In this document: positions 37,491 to 46,187 of the stretch, piece after piece
Layout of the letters: each line of letters opens with the position of its first letter
Numbering within the stretch: the stretch's first letter is position 1
NCBI GenBank assembly: GCA_040752975.1
Contig: JBFMHF010000015.1
Coordinates: 1 to 64,000, forward strand
Length of the DNA: 64,000 nucleotides
Direction: 5' to 3'
Origin: JADLDB01 sp040752975
GTDB taxonomy: Bacteria; Myxococcota; Myxococcia; Myxococcales; Myxococcaceae
The notes under the pieces: model-generated
Database searches by the model: none
What the model was told of the DNA's origin: nothing
The model's input: the letters and a program-made list of their open reading frames with translations, nothing else
Made by a program: the position numbers and the translations under genes

Positions 37491-39047
37491 GTGAAACCCA
37501 CGCGTGACGCCCGTCTGATCATCGCCGCCGCTGCGCTGGCTCTCTTCGCCTGTGGGCCTGCGCCGCTGGAGGCTGACGAGGCCGAGCCGGAGTGGAACTA
37601 CACGTCCGCCGAGCAGGGGTTGGTGAGCTGCTCCACGCGCACCGACACCGGCTACCGCAACGGCGCGGCCTTCACCATCACCGTCGTCACCGCCGACGGA
37701 AAACCGGTGGAGCTCGACACGGCCAACGCGTACGCGGTCATGCAGGCGGAGGCTGCACGCGCGGGAGTCAACCTCGTCGTCGTCTCCGGCTTTCGCACCA
37801 TGGCGGAGCAGCAGTACCTCTACGGCTGCTACGTCAACTGCAACTGCAACAGCTGCAACCTGGCGGCGCGACCTGGTTACTCCAACCACCAGTCGGGGCA
37901 CGCCCTCGACCTCAACACCAGCGCGCCGGGCGTCTACAACTGGCTGGCGGCCAACGCGGGGCGCTTCGGCTTCTCGCGCACGGTGCCATCCGAGCCCTGG
38001 CACTGGGAGTGGTGGGGCGGTGGTCCGGGCGGCGGCCCTTGCGGCAACACGCCCGACAACTGCACGCGCGCCGAGGCCGACGGCTGCGGGAACTTCGGCT
38101 GCGGCTGTGTCGACCACCAGTGCAACGGCGTCTTCTGTCCGGGCACGGGGTGCTCGGCGCAACACGCCGCGGCGTGCGGGGCCTTCGGCTGCGGCTGCGC
38201 GGATGGACAGTGCAACGGCGGAACGTGCCCCGGCAGCGGCTGCACCGCGAAGGAGACGCTGGACTGCGCGAAGTTCGGCTGTGGCTGCGTCGACCATCAG
38301 TGCAACGGTGGCTTTTGCCCGGGCACCGGCTGCACGTGGCGCGAGGCGCACGACTGCGCGGCCTTCGGCGTCAACTGCGTCGACCACCAGTGCGCGGGCG
38401 GCTTCGGGCCGGGCACCGGCTGCACCGCCAGGGAGACCAACGAGTGTCGCGCGAAGGGCTGCAACTGCGTCGATCACCAGTGCAGCGGCGGCGACAGCTG
38501 CGACGGCAGCGGCAGCACCGCGCGCAACGTCCTCGACTGCGGCGCCTTCGGCTGCCACAGCGTCGACGGCAAGTGCAGCGGCGGCTTCTGCCCGGGCACG
38601 GGCTGCACCGGGAAGCAGACGGCGGACTGCGCCCGGGTGGGCTGCGGCTGCGTGGACGAGAAGTGCAGCGGCGGCTTCTGCCCCGGCACCGGCTGCACCG
38701 CGCGCCAGACGCTGGACTGTCAGGGCGTGGACGCCGGCTGCTCGATGGGACGGTGCGTGAGCGCCGCAGGTGAACCAGTGGCCACGCCCGACGCCGGCGA
38801 GCCGCAGCCTGCGCCCGACGACGGCGGCTTCTCGATGACTTTCGTCGACGCGGGGCCGGCGCCCGAGCCCGAGCCGCAGGAGACCGACCCCAACCTCGCG
38901 CCGCCGGAGGTGACGTCCATCGCGCCCGAAGGGGGCGGCACCGTCATGGGCGGTTGCGCCGCCGTTCCAGACTTCCAGCTGGTGGCCCTGTTGGCGCTGG
39001 TTGCCCTCCCCTTGGGCAGTCGGCGACGCTCGTCCTGGAGCGGCTGA
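37491..39047 (+). CDS. M15 (VanY-like) peptidase lipoprotein with Cys-rich repeats and MYXO-CTERM tail
   Basis: A 518-aa protein. GTG 37491 starts a signal peptide with lipobox 'LFAC'. The M15 D-Ala-D-Ala carboxypeptidase domain (about 40-180) has 'VVSGFRTMAEQQYLY', the zinc ligands in 'YSNHQSGHALDL', and 'PWHWEWW'. Seven 30-residue Cys repeats plus a partial one follow ('FGCGCVDHQCNGGFCPGTGC'). After an acidic Pro-rich stretch the protein ends 'MGGCAAVPDFQL', a hydrophobic segment and 'GSRRRSSW', a MYXO-CTERM-like sorting signal. It would cut peptidoglycan stem peptides at the cell surface. Having both a lipobox and a C-terminal anchor is unusual. A paralogue of the catalytic domain is encoded at 41832. 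Confidence 0.87.
   Translation: MKPTRDARLIIAAAALALFACGPAPLEADEAEPEWNYTSAEQGLVSCSTRTDTGYRNGAAFTITVVTADGKPVELDTANAYAVMQAEAARAGVNLVVVSGFRTMAEQQYLYGCYVNCNCNSCNLAARPGYSNHQSGHALDLNTSAPGVYNWLAANAGRFGFSRTVPSEPWHWEWWGGGPGGGPCGNTPDNCTRAEADGCGNFGCGCVDHQCNGVFCPGTGCSAQHAAACGAFGCGCADGQCNGGTCPGSGCTAKETLDCAKFGCGCVDHQCNGGFCPGTGCTWREAHDCAAFGVNCVDHQCAGGFGPGTGCTARETNECRAKGCNCVDHQCSGGDSCDGSGSTARNVLDCGAFGCHSVDGKCSGGFCPGTGCTGKQTADCARVGCGCVDEKCSGGFCPGTGCTARQTLDCQGVDAGCSMGRCVSAAGEPVATPDAGEPQPAPDDGGFSMTFVDAGPAPEPEPQETDPNLAPPEVTSIAPEGGGTVMGGCAAVPDFQLVALLALVALPLGSRRRSSWSG
38085..38717 (+). repeat. 90-bp tandem repeats encoding 30-aa Cys-rich units
   Basis: Unit starts at 38085, 38175, 38265, 38355, 38445 (93 bp), 38538 and 38628, with a partial unit from 38718. 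The consensus has six Cys per unit. Units 4, 5 and 6 have lost or changed one or more of them, so the array is eroding. Confidence 0.85.
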
Positions 39048-39052
39048 TACGC

Positions 39053-39250
39053 ACGAATCGTCTGACACCTCGCATGGAAGCCTGCTGAAACCCAGGAATC
39101 GACGTACGAATCGTCTGACACCTCGCATGGAAGCCTACGAATCGACGTACGAATCGTCTGACACCTCGCAGGCACAAGCCCTCGACCGGAACGCACGAAT
39201 CGTGTGACACCTCGACCCCCTCGACCCCGCACGAATCGTGTGACACCTCG
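39053..39250 (+). repeat. Five-copy 20-bp direct repeat with central ACGA-N-TCGT palindrome
   Basis: Copies of acgaatcgtStgacacctcg at 39053-39072, 39106-39125, 39149-39168, 39195-39214 and 39231-39250, exact except for one C/G change. The first nine bases (ACGA-A-TCGT) are palindromic. Spacing is irregular (53, 43, 46 and 36 bases). Copies 1 and 2 also share about 20 further bases. The block occupies the gap between the M15 peptidase and the haem/copper monooxygenase genes, and C-rich 'ctcgacccc' repeats run on to about 39290. Confidence 0.85.
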
Positions 39251-39349
39251 ACCCCCGACACCTCGACCCCCGACCCGACCTCGACCCGGCGCTGAAGTGA
39301 CCGAACGGTCTTGATATTTCGCTCGCGGCTTTGGAGGCTCCAGACCGCC

Positions 39350-40642
39350 ATGCGAACCCCCGCCCTCGCGCTCCTCGCCGTGCTGGCTGCCTGCTCTTCG
39401 CCCACCCCTGCGCCGACCCAGACGACTTGGCACAAAGACGTCGCGCCCATCGTGCAGCGCAAGTGTGGCACCTGCCATGAAGCAGGGGGCATCGGCCCCT
39501 TTCCGCTGACGACGCTGGCGGAGTGGAAGGCCAACGAGCTCCCATCGCTCGACGCGATCCGCTCTGGCCGCATGCCGCCCTTCCCCGCGCGCGCCGACTG
39601 CGCCGAGTACTCGCCCACGCAGGCCATCTCCGAGGAGCAGAAGGCCGTCATCGAGCAGTGGCTGGCGGAAGGTTCCCTCGAGGGCACGCCGACGGACTTC
39701 GCGCCGCTGCCGGGTGCGGCCGATCGCCTCACGCGCGTCGACCTCTCGCTGCCGATGAAGGAGGCCTTCACGCCGACGCAGTCGCCCGACGAGTACCGCT
39801 GCTTCCTCATCGACTGGCCCTTCGACACGCCGAAGTACATCACCGGCTACGAGCTGCGGCCCGGCCAGAAGACCCTGGTGCACCACGCCGACATCTTCTT
39901 CCTGAACCCGGTGGTGGTGGCCGACTGGGAGGCGCGCGACGCGGCGGACCCACGCCCGGGCTGGGAGTGCTACGACATTCCGCTGGGACAGGAGGGGAGC
40001 TGGATCGGCACCTTCGTCCCCGGGAACCGCGGCGTCGACTTCCCCGAGGGCACCGGCCTGCGCGTGCCCGTCGGCGCGAAGATCTACATCCAGGTGCACT
40101 ACAACCTGCCGCCCGGGGGCGGCGCTCCGGACGTCTCCACGCTCGATCTCCGACTCGAGGATCGCGTGCGGAAGCTGGCCGGCGTGATGGCGGTGAGCGA
40201 TCCCAACTGGCTCATCAACTCCACCATGCGCATTCCCGCGGGCCGGAAAGACGTCACCCACCGCTTCGACATCGAGGTGACGGACTTCGCATCGCTCATC
40301 AACCAGAGCTTCATCGACGGCCGGCCGCTCAAGCTGTACGCCACCACCATGCACCTGCACCAGCTCGGGCAGGCGGCCAGCCTGCAGGTCCTCCGGGCCG
40401 ACGGCGGCACCACCTGCGCGGTGGACATCCCCCGGTGGGATTTCCACTGGCAGCTCGCGTACACCCTGAAGGAGCCCATCGTCATCAACCCCGGCGATCA
40501 GCTCTCGGTGTCGTGCACGTGGGACAACACCGCGGCGAACCAGCCCATCGTCAACGGCGTGCAGGCGACTCCCCGCGAGCGCAACTGGGGGGCGCGCACC
40601 GAAGACGAGATGTGCGTGGCAGGAATCTACGTGACGCAGTAG
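39350..40642 (+). CDS. Lipoprotein: cytochrome c-like domain fused to copper type II monooxygenase
   Basis: A 430-aa protein. ATG 39350, with GGAGG at 39333-39337, starts a signal peptide with lipobox 'LAAC'. Residues about 25-110 are a c-type haem domain with one 'CGTCH' and a possible distal Met in 'RMPPFP'. The remaining 320 residues resemble the copper-dependent PHM/DBH-type monooxygenase: the His pair in 'LVHHADIFF', 'IQVHYN', the HxH in 'TMHLHQLG', and a Met near the end ('EDEMCVAG'). It would hydroxylate a substrate using copper, with the attached haem feeding electrons. The substrate is unknown. It is followed 12 bases later by the cysteine synthase gene, perhaps by chance. Confidence 0.8.
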   Translation: MRTPALALLAVLAACSSPTPAPTQTTWHKDVAPIVQRKCGTCHEAGGIGPFPLTTLAEWKANELPSLDAIRSGRMPPFPARADCAEYSPTQAISEEQKAVIEQWLAEGSLEGTPTDFAPLPGAADRLTRVDLSLPMKEAFTPTQSPDEYRCFLIDWPFDTPKYITGYELRPGQKTLVHHADIFFLNPVVVADWEARDAADPRPGWECYDIPLGQEGSWIGTFVPGNRGVDFPEGTGLRVPVGAKIYIQVHYNLPPGGGAPDVSTLDLRLEDRVRKLAGVMAVSDPNWLINSTMRIPAGRKDVTHRFDIEVTDFASLINQSFIDGRPLKLYATTMHLHQLGQAASLQVLRADGGTTCAVDIPRWDFHWQLAYTLKEPIVINPGDQLSVSCTWDNTAANQPIVNGVQATPRERNWGARTEDEMCVAGIYVTQ

Positions 40643-40654
40643 GTCCGTGCGCCC

Positions 40655-41641
40655 ATGGCCCCCCGCATCGGCACCCAGTGGGACTGCGTCGGCAACACCC
40701 CGCTGCTTCGCATCCAGTCGCTCTCGCAGCGCACGGGCAACACCATCCTCGGCAAGGCCGAGTTCATGAACCCCGGCGGCAGCATCAAGGACCGCGCGGC
40801 GAAGGGGATGATCCTCGACGCCGAGAAGAAGGGCCTGCTCAAGCCCGGGTCCACCATCGTCGAGGGAACCGCGGGGAACACCGGCATCGGACTCGCGTTG
40901 CTGGGCCGAGAGCGTGGCTACCGCGTCGTCGTCTCGATGCCGGACAACCAGGCGAAGGAGAAGTACGACCTCCTCGAGGCGATGGGCGCGGAGGTGCGCA
41001 AGGTGCCGCCGGTGCCGTTCGCCAACGAGAACCACTTCTTCCACCAGGCGCGGAAGCTGGCCGAGGCCCACGGCTGGTGGTGGGCCAACCAGTTCGAGAA
41101 CGTCGCCAACGGCGACTACCACTACGAGACGACGGGCGCCGAGGTGTGGGAGCAGTGCGAGGGCAAGGTGGACGTGTTGGTGAGCGCGGTGGGTACCGGC
41201 GGCACCATCTCCGGCGTATCGCGCTACCTGAAGGAGCGGAACCCGAAGCTGCGCGTGGTGCTGGTCGACCCGTTCGGCTCGGGGCTCTACTGCTGGGTGC
41301 GCGAGGGCAAGGTGGAGACGACGGGCGGCTCCATCACCGAGGGCATCGGCATCATGCGCCTCACCGAGAACTTCAAGCGCGCGAAGGTGGACGAGGCGAT
41401 GCGCGTGTCGGATCAGCAGATGATCGAGACGCTGTACCACCTGGCCCGCGAAGACGCGCTGGTGGTGGGCACCTCGGCGGCCCTCAACGTGCGCGCGGCG
41501 TATGAAGTGGCGAAGCAGCAGCCGAACGCCGGCCTCCGCATCGTCACCTTCCTCTGCGACCACGGCAGCCGGTATTTCTCGAAGGTGTTCAACCCGGACT
41601 TCCTCGCGTCGAAGGGCCTCACCGTCGCGCCGCTGGCTTGA
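40655..41641 (+). CDS. Cysteine synthase family PLP enzyme (CysK-like)
   Basis: A 328-aa fold-type II PLP enzyme. It carries 'VGNTPLLRI', the PLP Lys in 'NPGGSIKDRAAKGMI', the substrate loop 'EGTAGNTGIGLA', and the phosphate-binding 'GTGGTISGV'. It should make cysteine from O-acetylserine and sulfide, or a related beta-replacement. The 'EGTAGNTG' loop and the long insert around 'FANENHFFHQARKLAEAHGW' fit the CysK-like group rather than classical E. coli CysK/CysM. No CBS-domain tail is present. ATG 40655 lies 12 nt after the preceding stop. Confidence 0.87.
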   Translation: MAPRIGTQWDCVGNTPLLRIQSLSQRTGNTILGKAEFMNPGGSIKDRAAKGMILDAEKKGLLKPGSTIVEGTAGNTGIGLALLGRERGYRVVVSMPDNQAKEKYDLLEAMGAEVRKVPPVPFANENHFFHQARKLAEAHGWWWANQFENVANGDYHYETTGAEVWEQCEGKVDVLVSAVGTGGTISGVSRYLKERNPKLRVVLVDPFGSGLYCWVREGKVETTGGSITEGIGIMRLTENFKRAKVDEAMRVSDQQMIETLYHLAREDALVVGTSAALNVRAAYEVAKQQPNAGLRIVTFLCDHGSRYFSKVFNPDFLASKGLTVAPLA

Positions 41642-41831
41642 GCGTGCAGCGTCGGCACGACCGCGCGGAGAGGCGTCGATGCGGTGGACGCACTGCGACT
41701 CGCCCCGCACGTCTTCTGGGCGGCGGCGGTGCACACCAGGGAACGTCAGCCGGGAGTTGCGTGGCGACTCTGTAAGCGCTGTTTCCTCCTCTCTCGCGAA
41801 ATGAGTCGGCGCGTGTGGGCGAACATCCCGC

Positions 41832-42938
41832 ATGGCCCTGCTCAGCTCTGTCTCTTCGCGTCCTCGTCGCGTGACGGCGCCAGTCCGTCCGCCGGAGACT
41901 CGGCGTCCCTCGCCCGTCACGCCGCGCGGCGCCGAGCGGTCCACGTTCGAGGGGGCCACCACGGCGTCCCATCGCGCGGCGGCTACGACGGCGAGGCCTC
42001 ACGCGGCGCGCACCACGCAGCTCTTTCGCGACCTCTACCACCGCGCTCCCACCACGCGGGAGCTGGACAACTTCGAGACGCTCATCGCCCGGGCGAAGGC
42101 GAACGGCGGCACCGTGGCGCAGGCCTACGCCTTCGGCGCGGCGCTGATGCGCAACACCGACGAGTACCGGCGCGCGCACCCCACGGGGCCGTGGATCGAC
42201 AAGCTCTTCGGCGACGCGCTGGGCCGCGCGCCCACCACGAAGGAGCTCACCGACTGCGAGAACCTCATCAAGAAGACGCTGGCGGAAGGGAAGCACATCT
42301 TCGAAGCGGGCGCGGCCTTGAGCTTCCTCATGCGCATCGGGGACGAGTTCAAGGCGAAGCACCCGCTCGCGCCGATGTACGACCGCATCTTCCAGGACAA
42401 CCTCGGGCGCAGCGCCTCGCTGGACGAGATTGTCCGCACCGACGCGCTGGCGAAGCAGTGGGCCGCGCAAGGGAAGAACATCTTCGAGATCGCCCAGGGC
42501 GTGACGTTCCTCATCCGGCTGGGCGACGAGTACAAGGCGAAGCACCCGGGCCAGGTGGTGACGGGCTACGTCAACGGCGTGCCGCGGCAGATTTCCGTCA
42601 GCGACATCGGCAACGGGCAGAAGCTCCGCACCGACGCCGCCGAGGCGTACCTTCGCATGCAGGCGGACGCGGCGCGCGCGGGCATCCACTTCTACCCGGA
42701 GAGCGGCTTCCGGACGATGGAGCAGCAGCAGTACCTCTACAACCTGTACCTCCAGGGGCGCGGCAACCTCGCGGCGCGGCCGGGCTACTCCAACCACCAG
42801 GGAGGCATCTCCCTCGACATTGGCAACACCGGTGGCTACGGCGGCGCGGCGTACCGGTGGTTGGCGGCGAATGCGGGGCGCTACGGCTTCCGCAACGACG
42901 TGGGCGGCGAGCCCTGGCATTGGACCTACGGCGGGTGA
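41832..42938 (+). CDS. DUF4214-like repeats plus M15 (VanY-like) peptidase
   Basis: A 368-aa protein. The first 55 residues are basic, Pro/Arg-rich and disordered. Three helical repeats of about 60 residues follow ('LFRDLYHRAPTTRELDNFE', 'LFGDALGRAPTTKELTDCE', 'IFQDNLGRSASLDEI'), resembling DUF4214, a module of secreted and RTX-type proteins. The C-terminal M15 domain has 'ESGFRTMEQQQYLYNLYL', zinc ligands in 'YSNHQGGISLDIGN', and 'EPWHWTYGG'. The catalytic domain is close to that of the protein at 37491, so the two are paralogues. There is no signal peptide, which suggests type I or other non-Sec export. Confidence 0.82.
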   Translation: MALLSSVSSRPRRVTAPVRPPETRRPSPVTPRGAERSTFEGATTASHRAAATTARPHAARTTQLFRDLYHRAPTTRELDNFETLIARAKANGGTVAQAYAFGAALMRNTDEYRRAHPTGPWIDKLFGDALGRAPTTKELTDCENLIKKTLAEGKHIFEAGAALSFLMRIGDEFKAKHPLAPMYDRIFQDNLGRSASLDEIVRTDALAKQWAAQGKNIFEIAQGVTFLIRLGDEYKAKHPGQVVTGYVNGVPRQISVSDIGNGQKLRTDAAEAYLRMQADAARAGIHFYPESGFRTMEQQQYLYNLYLQGRGNLAARPGYSNHQGGISLDIGNTGGYGGAAYRWLAANAGRYGFRNDVGGEPWHWTYGG

Positions 42939-43028
42939 GGCTCTGTGCGCTTCGCCGCGGCGGAACTGAAGCCGAGGGGCGAGGACGTGGGGCGCCGAGG
43001 CCCGCCGTCACTTCTGGGGCCGACGTCG

Positions 43029-44285
43029 TCAGGGCGTGGGCGGGGACTTCGCGCCCTTCTCGGGGAAGGGCGGCACCGGCTTGGACTGCCCGGGCTTCAG
43101 GCCTCCGAGGTGCTTCAGGATCTCCGCGTACTGTGGGTGGCTCTTCGGGTAGGTGATGAGCGCGTCGCCTTCCGCGCCGCCGGGTCCTTCTGCGCGCAGC
43201 ATGAGCTGAATGGCGCCGTCCGCCGTCATGGTCGCCGAGCCGATGCTGGCCGACGGCTTCCCGTTGGAGCCAGGCTGCTGCGCCACCGTGACGCCGGCGT
43301 CGGCCACGAGCATGGCCTGCAGCTTCTCTCCGAAGGCCAACACGCCCTGCACGTAGGCGTCCTCGTGGTTGTAGTCCCACACGGCCTTCTTCTTGTCCTT
43401 CGCGAAGCCGTGCTCGGCGAGGTAGCGGCCCACCGAGGCGATGGCGTCGTCGAAGTTGAAGAGGTCGATGACGCCGTCCCCGTTGCCGTCGTCGGCCCAG
43501 CGCAGCGAGGCCGGCATGAACTGCGGGTAGCCCATCGCGCCCGCCCAGCTGCCCTTCATGGTGAAGACGTCGATGCCGCGCGCCTTGCACTGGCGCACCA
43601 GGGCCAGCAGGTTCTTCTTCGCCCGGGCGCGAATCGTCTCCACCCGCTTCGCCTGCGCGGCCTTGTCCAGCTTCACCTGCTCCTCCTTGCGCGACAGGGC
43701 GACGGCGTTGGCCTCGTCTATGAAGAAGGCCTGGCTGATGAAGGCGTTGAAGGCGAGGTAGTCGCCGGTGATGGTGCCCAGCTTCGTCTCCCACATCAGG
43801 ATGCCGACGATGACGCCGCGGTCCACCTTCGTCGCCGCCTCCACGCGGGACAGAATGGCCTCGCGCTCCCGCGCAAAGGCGGCGCCGGCCTCGAGGCGCT
43901 CGGGCTTGAGAAACAGCTTCATCAGGTCGAGGTGGTCCTGCCGCTGCTTCTGCAGCATGGAGGGCGCGACGATGGAGACGGTCTTCTCGCCGTAGACCAG
44001 CTGCGCGCGCGGATCGTCGAGCAGCGCCTCGGCCTCGGCCCTCGTCAGCGGCGCCTCGCCCACGCCGTTGGCGGCGCCGGCGTCGGCGGTGAAGTCGGTG
44101 ATGAGCTCCTCGCGCAGCTTCGAGCCCAGGCCCAGCTTCGCGGCCAGCGTCCAGGTGGCGGGGTTGGCGGGGTCGAAGCCAGCGTCGCCGCTCCCCGCAT
44201 CAAGGGCACCCGCGTCGGCCTTCGGTGGAGAGTGACCGGCGTCGGGAGCGGCCTGAAGCAACAACACGAGCGCGAGGGAGAACAT
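43029..44285 (-). CDS. Lytic murein transglycosylase B-like (SLT_2) protein
   Basis: A 418-aa protein with a signal-peptide-like start (MFSLALVLLLQAAPDAG) and an Ala/Asp-rich linker. The SLT_2 domain has the catalytic Glu in 'VGILMWETKLGTITGDYLAFN', 'MKGSWAGAMGYPQFMPASL', the calcium-binding-like 'DDGNGDGVIDLFN', and 'DAIASVGRYLAEHGF'. It cleaves glycan strands, making 1,6-anhydromuropeptides. A C-terminal region of about 90 residues is not matched to any domain by eye. It converges on the M15 peptidase gene with a 90-base gap, making a group of wall-active enzymes. Confidence 0.87.
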   Translation of the reverse strand: MFSLALVLLLQAAPDAGHSPPKADAGALDAGSGDAGFDPANPATWTLAAKLGLGSKLREELITDFTADAGAANGVGEAPLTRAEAEALLDDPRAQLVYGEKTVSIVAPSMLQKQRQDHLDLMKLFLKPERLEAGAAFAREREAILSRVEAATKVDRGVIVGILMWETKLGTITGDYLAFNAFISQAFFIDEANAVALSRKEEQVKLDKAAQAKRVETIRARAKKNLLALVRQCKARGIDVFTMKGSWAGAMGYPQFMPASLRWADDGNGDGVIDLFNFDDAIASVGRYLAEHGFAKDKKKAVWDYNHEDAYVQGVLAFGEKLQAMLVADAGVTVAQQPGSNGKPSASIGSATMTADGAIQLMLRAEGPGGAEGDALITYPKSHPQYAEILKHLGGLKPGQSKPVPPFPEKGAKSPPTP

Positions 44286-44567
44286 GTCCGGCGCAGCCTA
44301 GCCCGGAATTTTCATCGTCTCGCTCTGCGGCCGATCATCTGCCGGCTGCGTGCGCGCTGCGTGGCACGTCGAGGAGCGCAACGGCGGAAGCTCCGGGCGT
44401 CCGACGCTTGCCCTCGCTGGGCGCCCTTGCGGCCTCGCTCCGCGACCCGGGTGGATCATCCGGCCTCGCCCACGCGCGCAGACGCGTTCGTCGGGACTGC
44501 GTGTGGCTTCACACCCACGCGGCAGGAGTGGTGGACCCGCAGGCGCTCCATCTGCGAGAAGGCGCGC

Positions 44568-44894
44568 ATGGGTTCTCCGGCCTGCCCAGTGTGCAGCATG
44601 GAAGACGTGTTGAGCCACGACGAGCGCTGGGAGTGCGCCACCTGCGGCCACGAGTGGAAGAAGGACGCGCCGCCGCCCCAGGCCCGGGTGGTGAAGGACG
44701 CGCACGGCACGGTGCTGGCCGACGGGGACACCGTCACCCTCATCAAGGACCTCAAGCTGCGCGGCTCCTCGCAGGTGCTGAAGCAGGGGACGCGGGTGAA
44801 GAACATCCGCCTCGTCGACGGTGACCATGAAATCGACTGCCGCATCGACGGCAGCGCGATGGGGCTCAAGGCCGAGTTCGTGAAGAAGAGCTGA
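44568..44894 (+). CDS. Zinc-ribbon PhnA/YjdM-family protein
   Basis: A 108-aa protein. It has an N-terminal zinc ribbon ('CPVCSMEDVLSHDERWECATC', four Cys) and a C-terminal SH3-like barrel ('VKDAHGTVLADGDTVTLIKD', 'KVKNIRLV'). The family is called alkylphosphonate utilization protein PhnA, but its real activity is unclear and this gene is not in a phosphonate operon. GAGAAGG at 44556-44562 fixes ATG 44568. An extended frame reaching back to 42945 is only an open frame on the opposite strand of the transglycosylase. Confidence 0.87.
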   Translation: MGSPACPVCSMEDVLSHDERWECATCGHEWKKDAPPPQARVVKDAHGTVLADGDTVTLIKDLKLRGSSQVLKQGTRVKNIRLVDGDHEIDCRIDGSAMGLKAEFVKKS

Positions 44895-44921
44895 GGGCGC
44901 CTCGATGCGCCAGCGTTCGCA

Positions 44922-45027
44922 GCGCCGCGCACCCGTTCGCGAGCCAGGCCGATGGCGTGGCGGGAACCGCAGCAAGGACATGATGTGTTGCGCCGCGCAC
45001 CCCGCCCGCGAGCGAGGCCGATGGCGT
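44922..45027 (+). repeat. Direct repeat of about 37 bp in a 366-base intergenic region
   Basis: Two copies of gcgccgcgcaccc ... gaggccgatggcgt (44922-44958 and 44990-45027, about 85% identical) in the 44895-45260 gap. Nothing else was recognised in this gap: no coding character, tRNA or terminator. Confidence 0.5.
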
Positions 45028-45260
45028 TGTGGATGCTCGCTGCCTGTCGCACGGCGGGTGAAGGCCGCGCGTGACGTCTCCTGCGCGGCGAACGCGAGCC
45101 GAGCACGCACGGCAGGTACTGTCGTCGGCCGGGTGTACGGGCGCGGTAGGCCTCGTTGAAGATCCTCCGGCCTGCCATGCGTGCGCGACCTCCCGAACTC
45201 TCAGCGGGTGCGCGACCCTATGGCCTCCGTCATCCCGGTGTCGCTGATGGGTCAGGGCGC

Positions 45261-46175
45261 TCACCCGGTGTAGGCGAACGCGCCCAGGTCGCCCGGCTGC
45301 CCGCGAGGCCGGCCCAGCACGTCGCGCGCGGCTGCGTCGTACACCCCGGGAGCCGCGGCGCCCACGGCCGGCGACTCGCGCCGGAGGAAGTACGGCTCGG
45401 TACCCTCGCCCACGAAGTGCGGCTCGGCGAAGAGGTTGTCTCCGCCCAACGCGGTGCACCACTCGGGCAACAGGTTGCGCGTCAGCGAGAGCGTCCCCGG
45501 GTACGTGTCGACGTTGGCGATGATGGAGGCCCCGCGCGTGCGCTCGGCCACGATGCAGTGCGACAGCGTCACCCTGGGCGCCCGCGTCATCGTGCCGCCG
45601 AGCGCGACGGCGCCGCCGCGGGGTGCGTCACCCAGCACCTTGTTGTCTGCCAGCGTACAGCCGAGCAGTTCCACCACCGCGCCCTCCTTCGCGCACAGGC
45701 CCCCGCCCTCGAAGGCGGCGTTCTGCGCCAGGAGGCAGTGCTTCATGGAGAGCCGCCCGCCTTCGTCCACCAGCACGCCCGCGCCCTGCCTGCCGAGGTT
45801 GCCTTCGAAGCGGCACTGCGTCACCCGCGCCGTCCCGCTGCCGCGCACGCACAGCCCCCCGCCGCCCCAGGCTGGCGCCTCGTTGAAGCGCAGGGTGCAC
45901 GACAGCATCTCCAGCTCTCCCGCCTCCACCGCCACGCCCCCGCCCGCCAGGCCCGTCCGTCCGCCCACCACCATCAGGCCGGCCAGCTTCACCACCCCAT
46001 CGGTCCGCACGCGCAGCACCGAGCCGTGCTTCTGACCGTCGAGCACCACCTTCCCCATGGCGATGAGGCTCACCGGCTTGTCGATGAGGAGGTTCGCCGC
46101 GTACGCCCCCGCGGGGACGTTGACCACCGCGCCCGGCGTCGCGTCGCTCAAGGCCTGCGCGAGGTCGAAGGACAT
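45261..46175 (-). CDS. Right-handed beta-helix protein
   Basis: A 304-aa protein. It begins 'MSFDLAQALSDATPGAVVNV', then repeats of 20-25 residues in a parallel beta-helix pattern ('GGGVAVEAGELEMLSCTLRF', 'GGGGLCVRGSGTARVTQCRF', 'GGGLCAKEGAVVELLGCTLA') with stacked Asn and Cys. Such folds are found in polysaccharide lyases, tailspike-like adhesins and passive receptors. No lyase active site is recognised. No signal peptide. It is the second gene of a unit after the calpain-like protease (12-nt gap). Confidence 0.75.
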   Translation of the reverse strand: MSFDLAQALSDATPGAVVNVPAGAYAANLLIDKPVSLIAMGKVVLDGQKHGSVLRVRTDGVVKLAGLMVVGGRTGLAGGGVAVEAGELEMLSCTLRFNEAPAWGGGGLCVRGSGTARVTQCRFEGNLGRQGAGVLVDEGGRLSMKHCLLAQNAAFEGGGLCAKEGAVVELLGCTLADNKVLGDAPRGGAVALGGTMTRAPRVTLSHCIVAERTRGASIIANVDTYPGTLSLTRNLLPEWCTALGGDNLFAEPHFVGEGTEPYFLRRESPAVGAAAPGVYDAAARDVLGRPRGQPGDLGAFAYTG

Positions 46176-46187
46176 GCGACCGCGCGC

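Noticed and set aside
39053..39250. CRISPR-like array
   Set aside because: The 20-bp units are too short, the gaps are irregular (16 to 33 bases), flanks are partly repeated, and no cas gene is present.
38720..41962. 1080-aa open frame on the minus strand
   Set aside because: It is antisense to three well-supported plus-strand genes and has low-complexity His/Arg/Val composition typical of GC-rich shadow frames.
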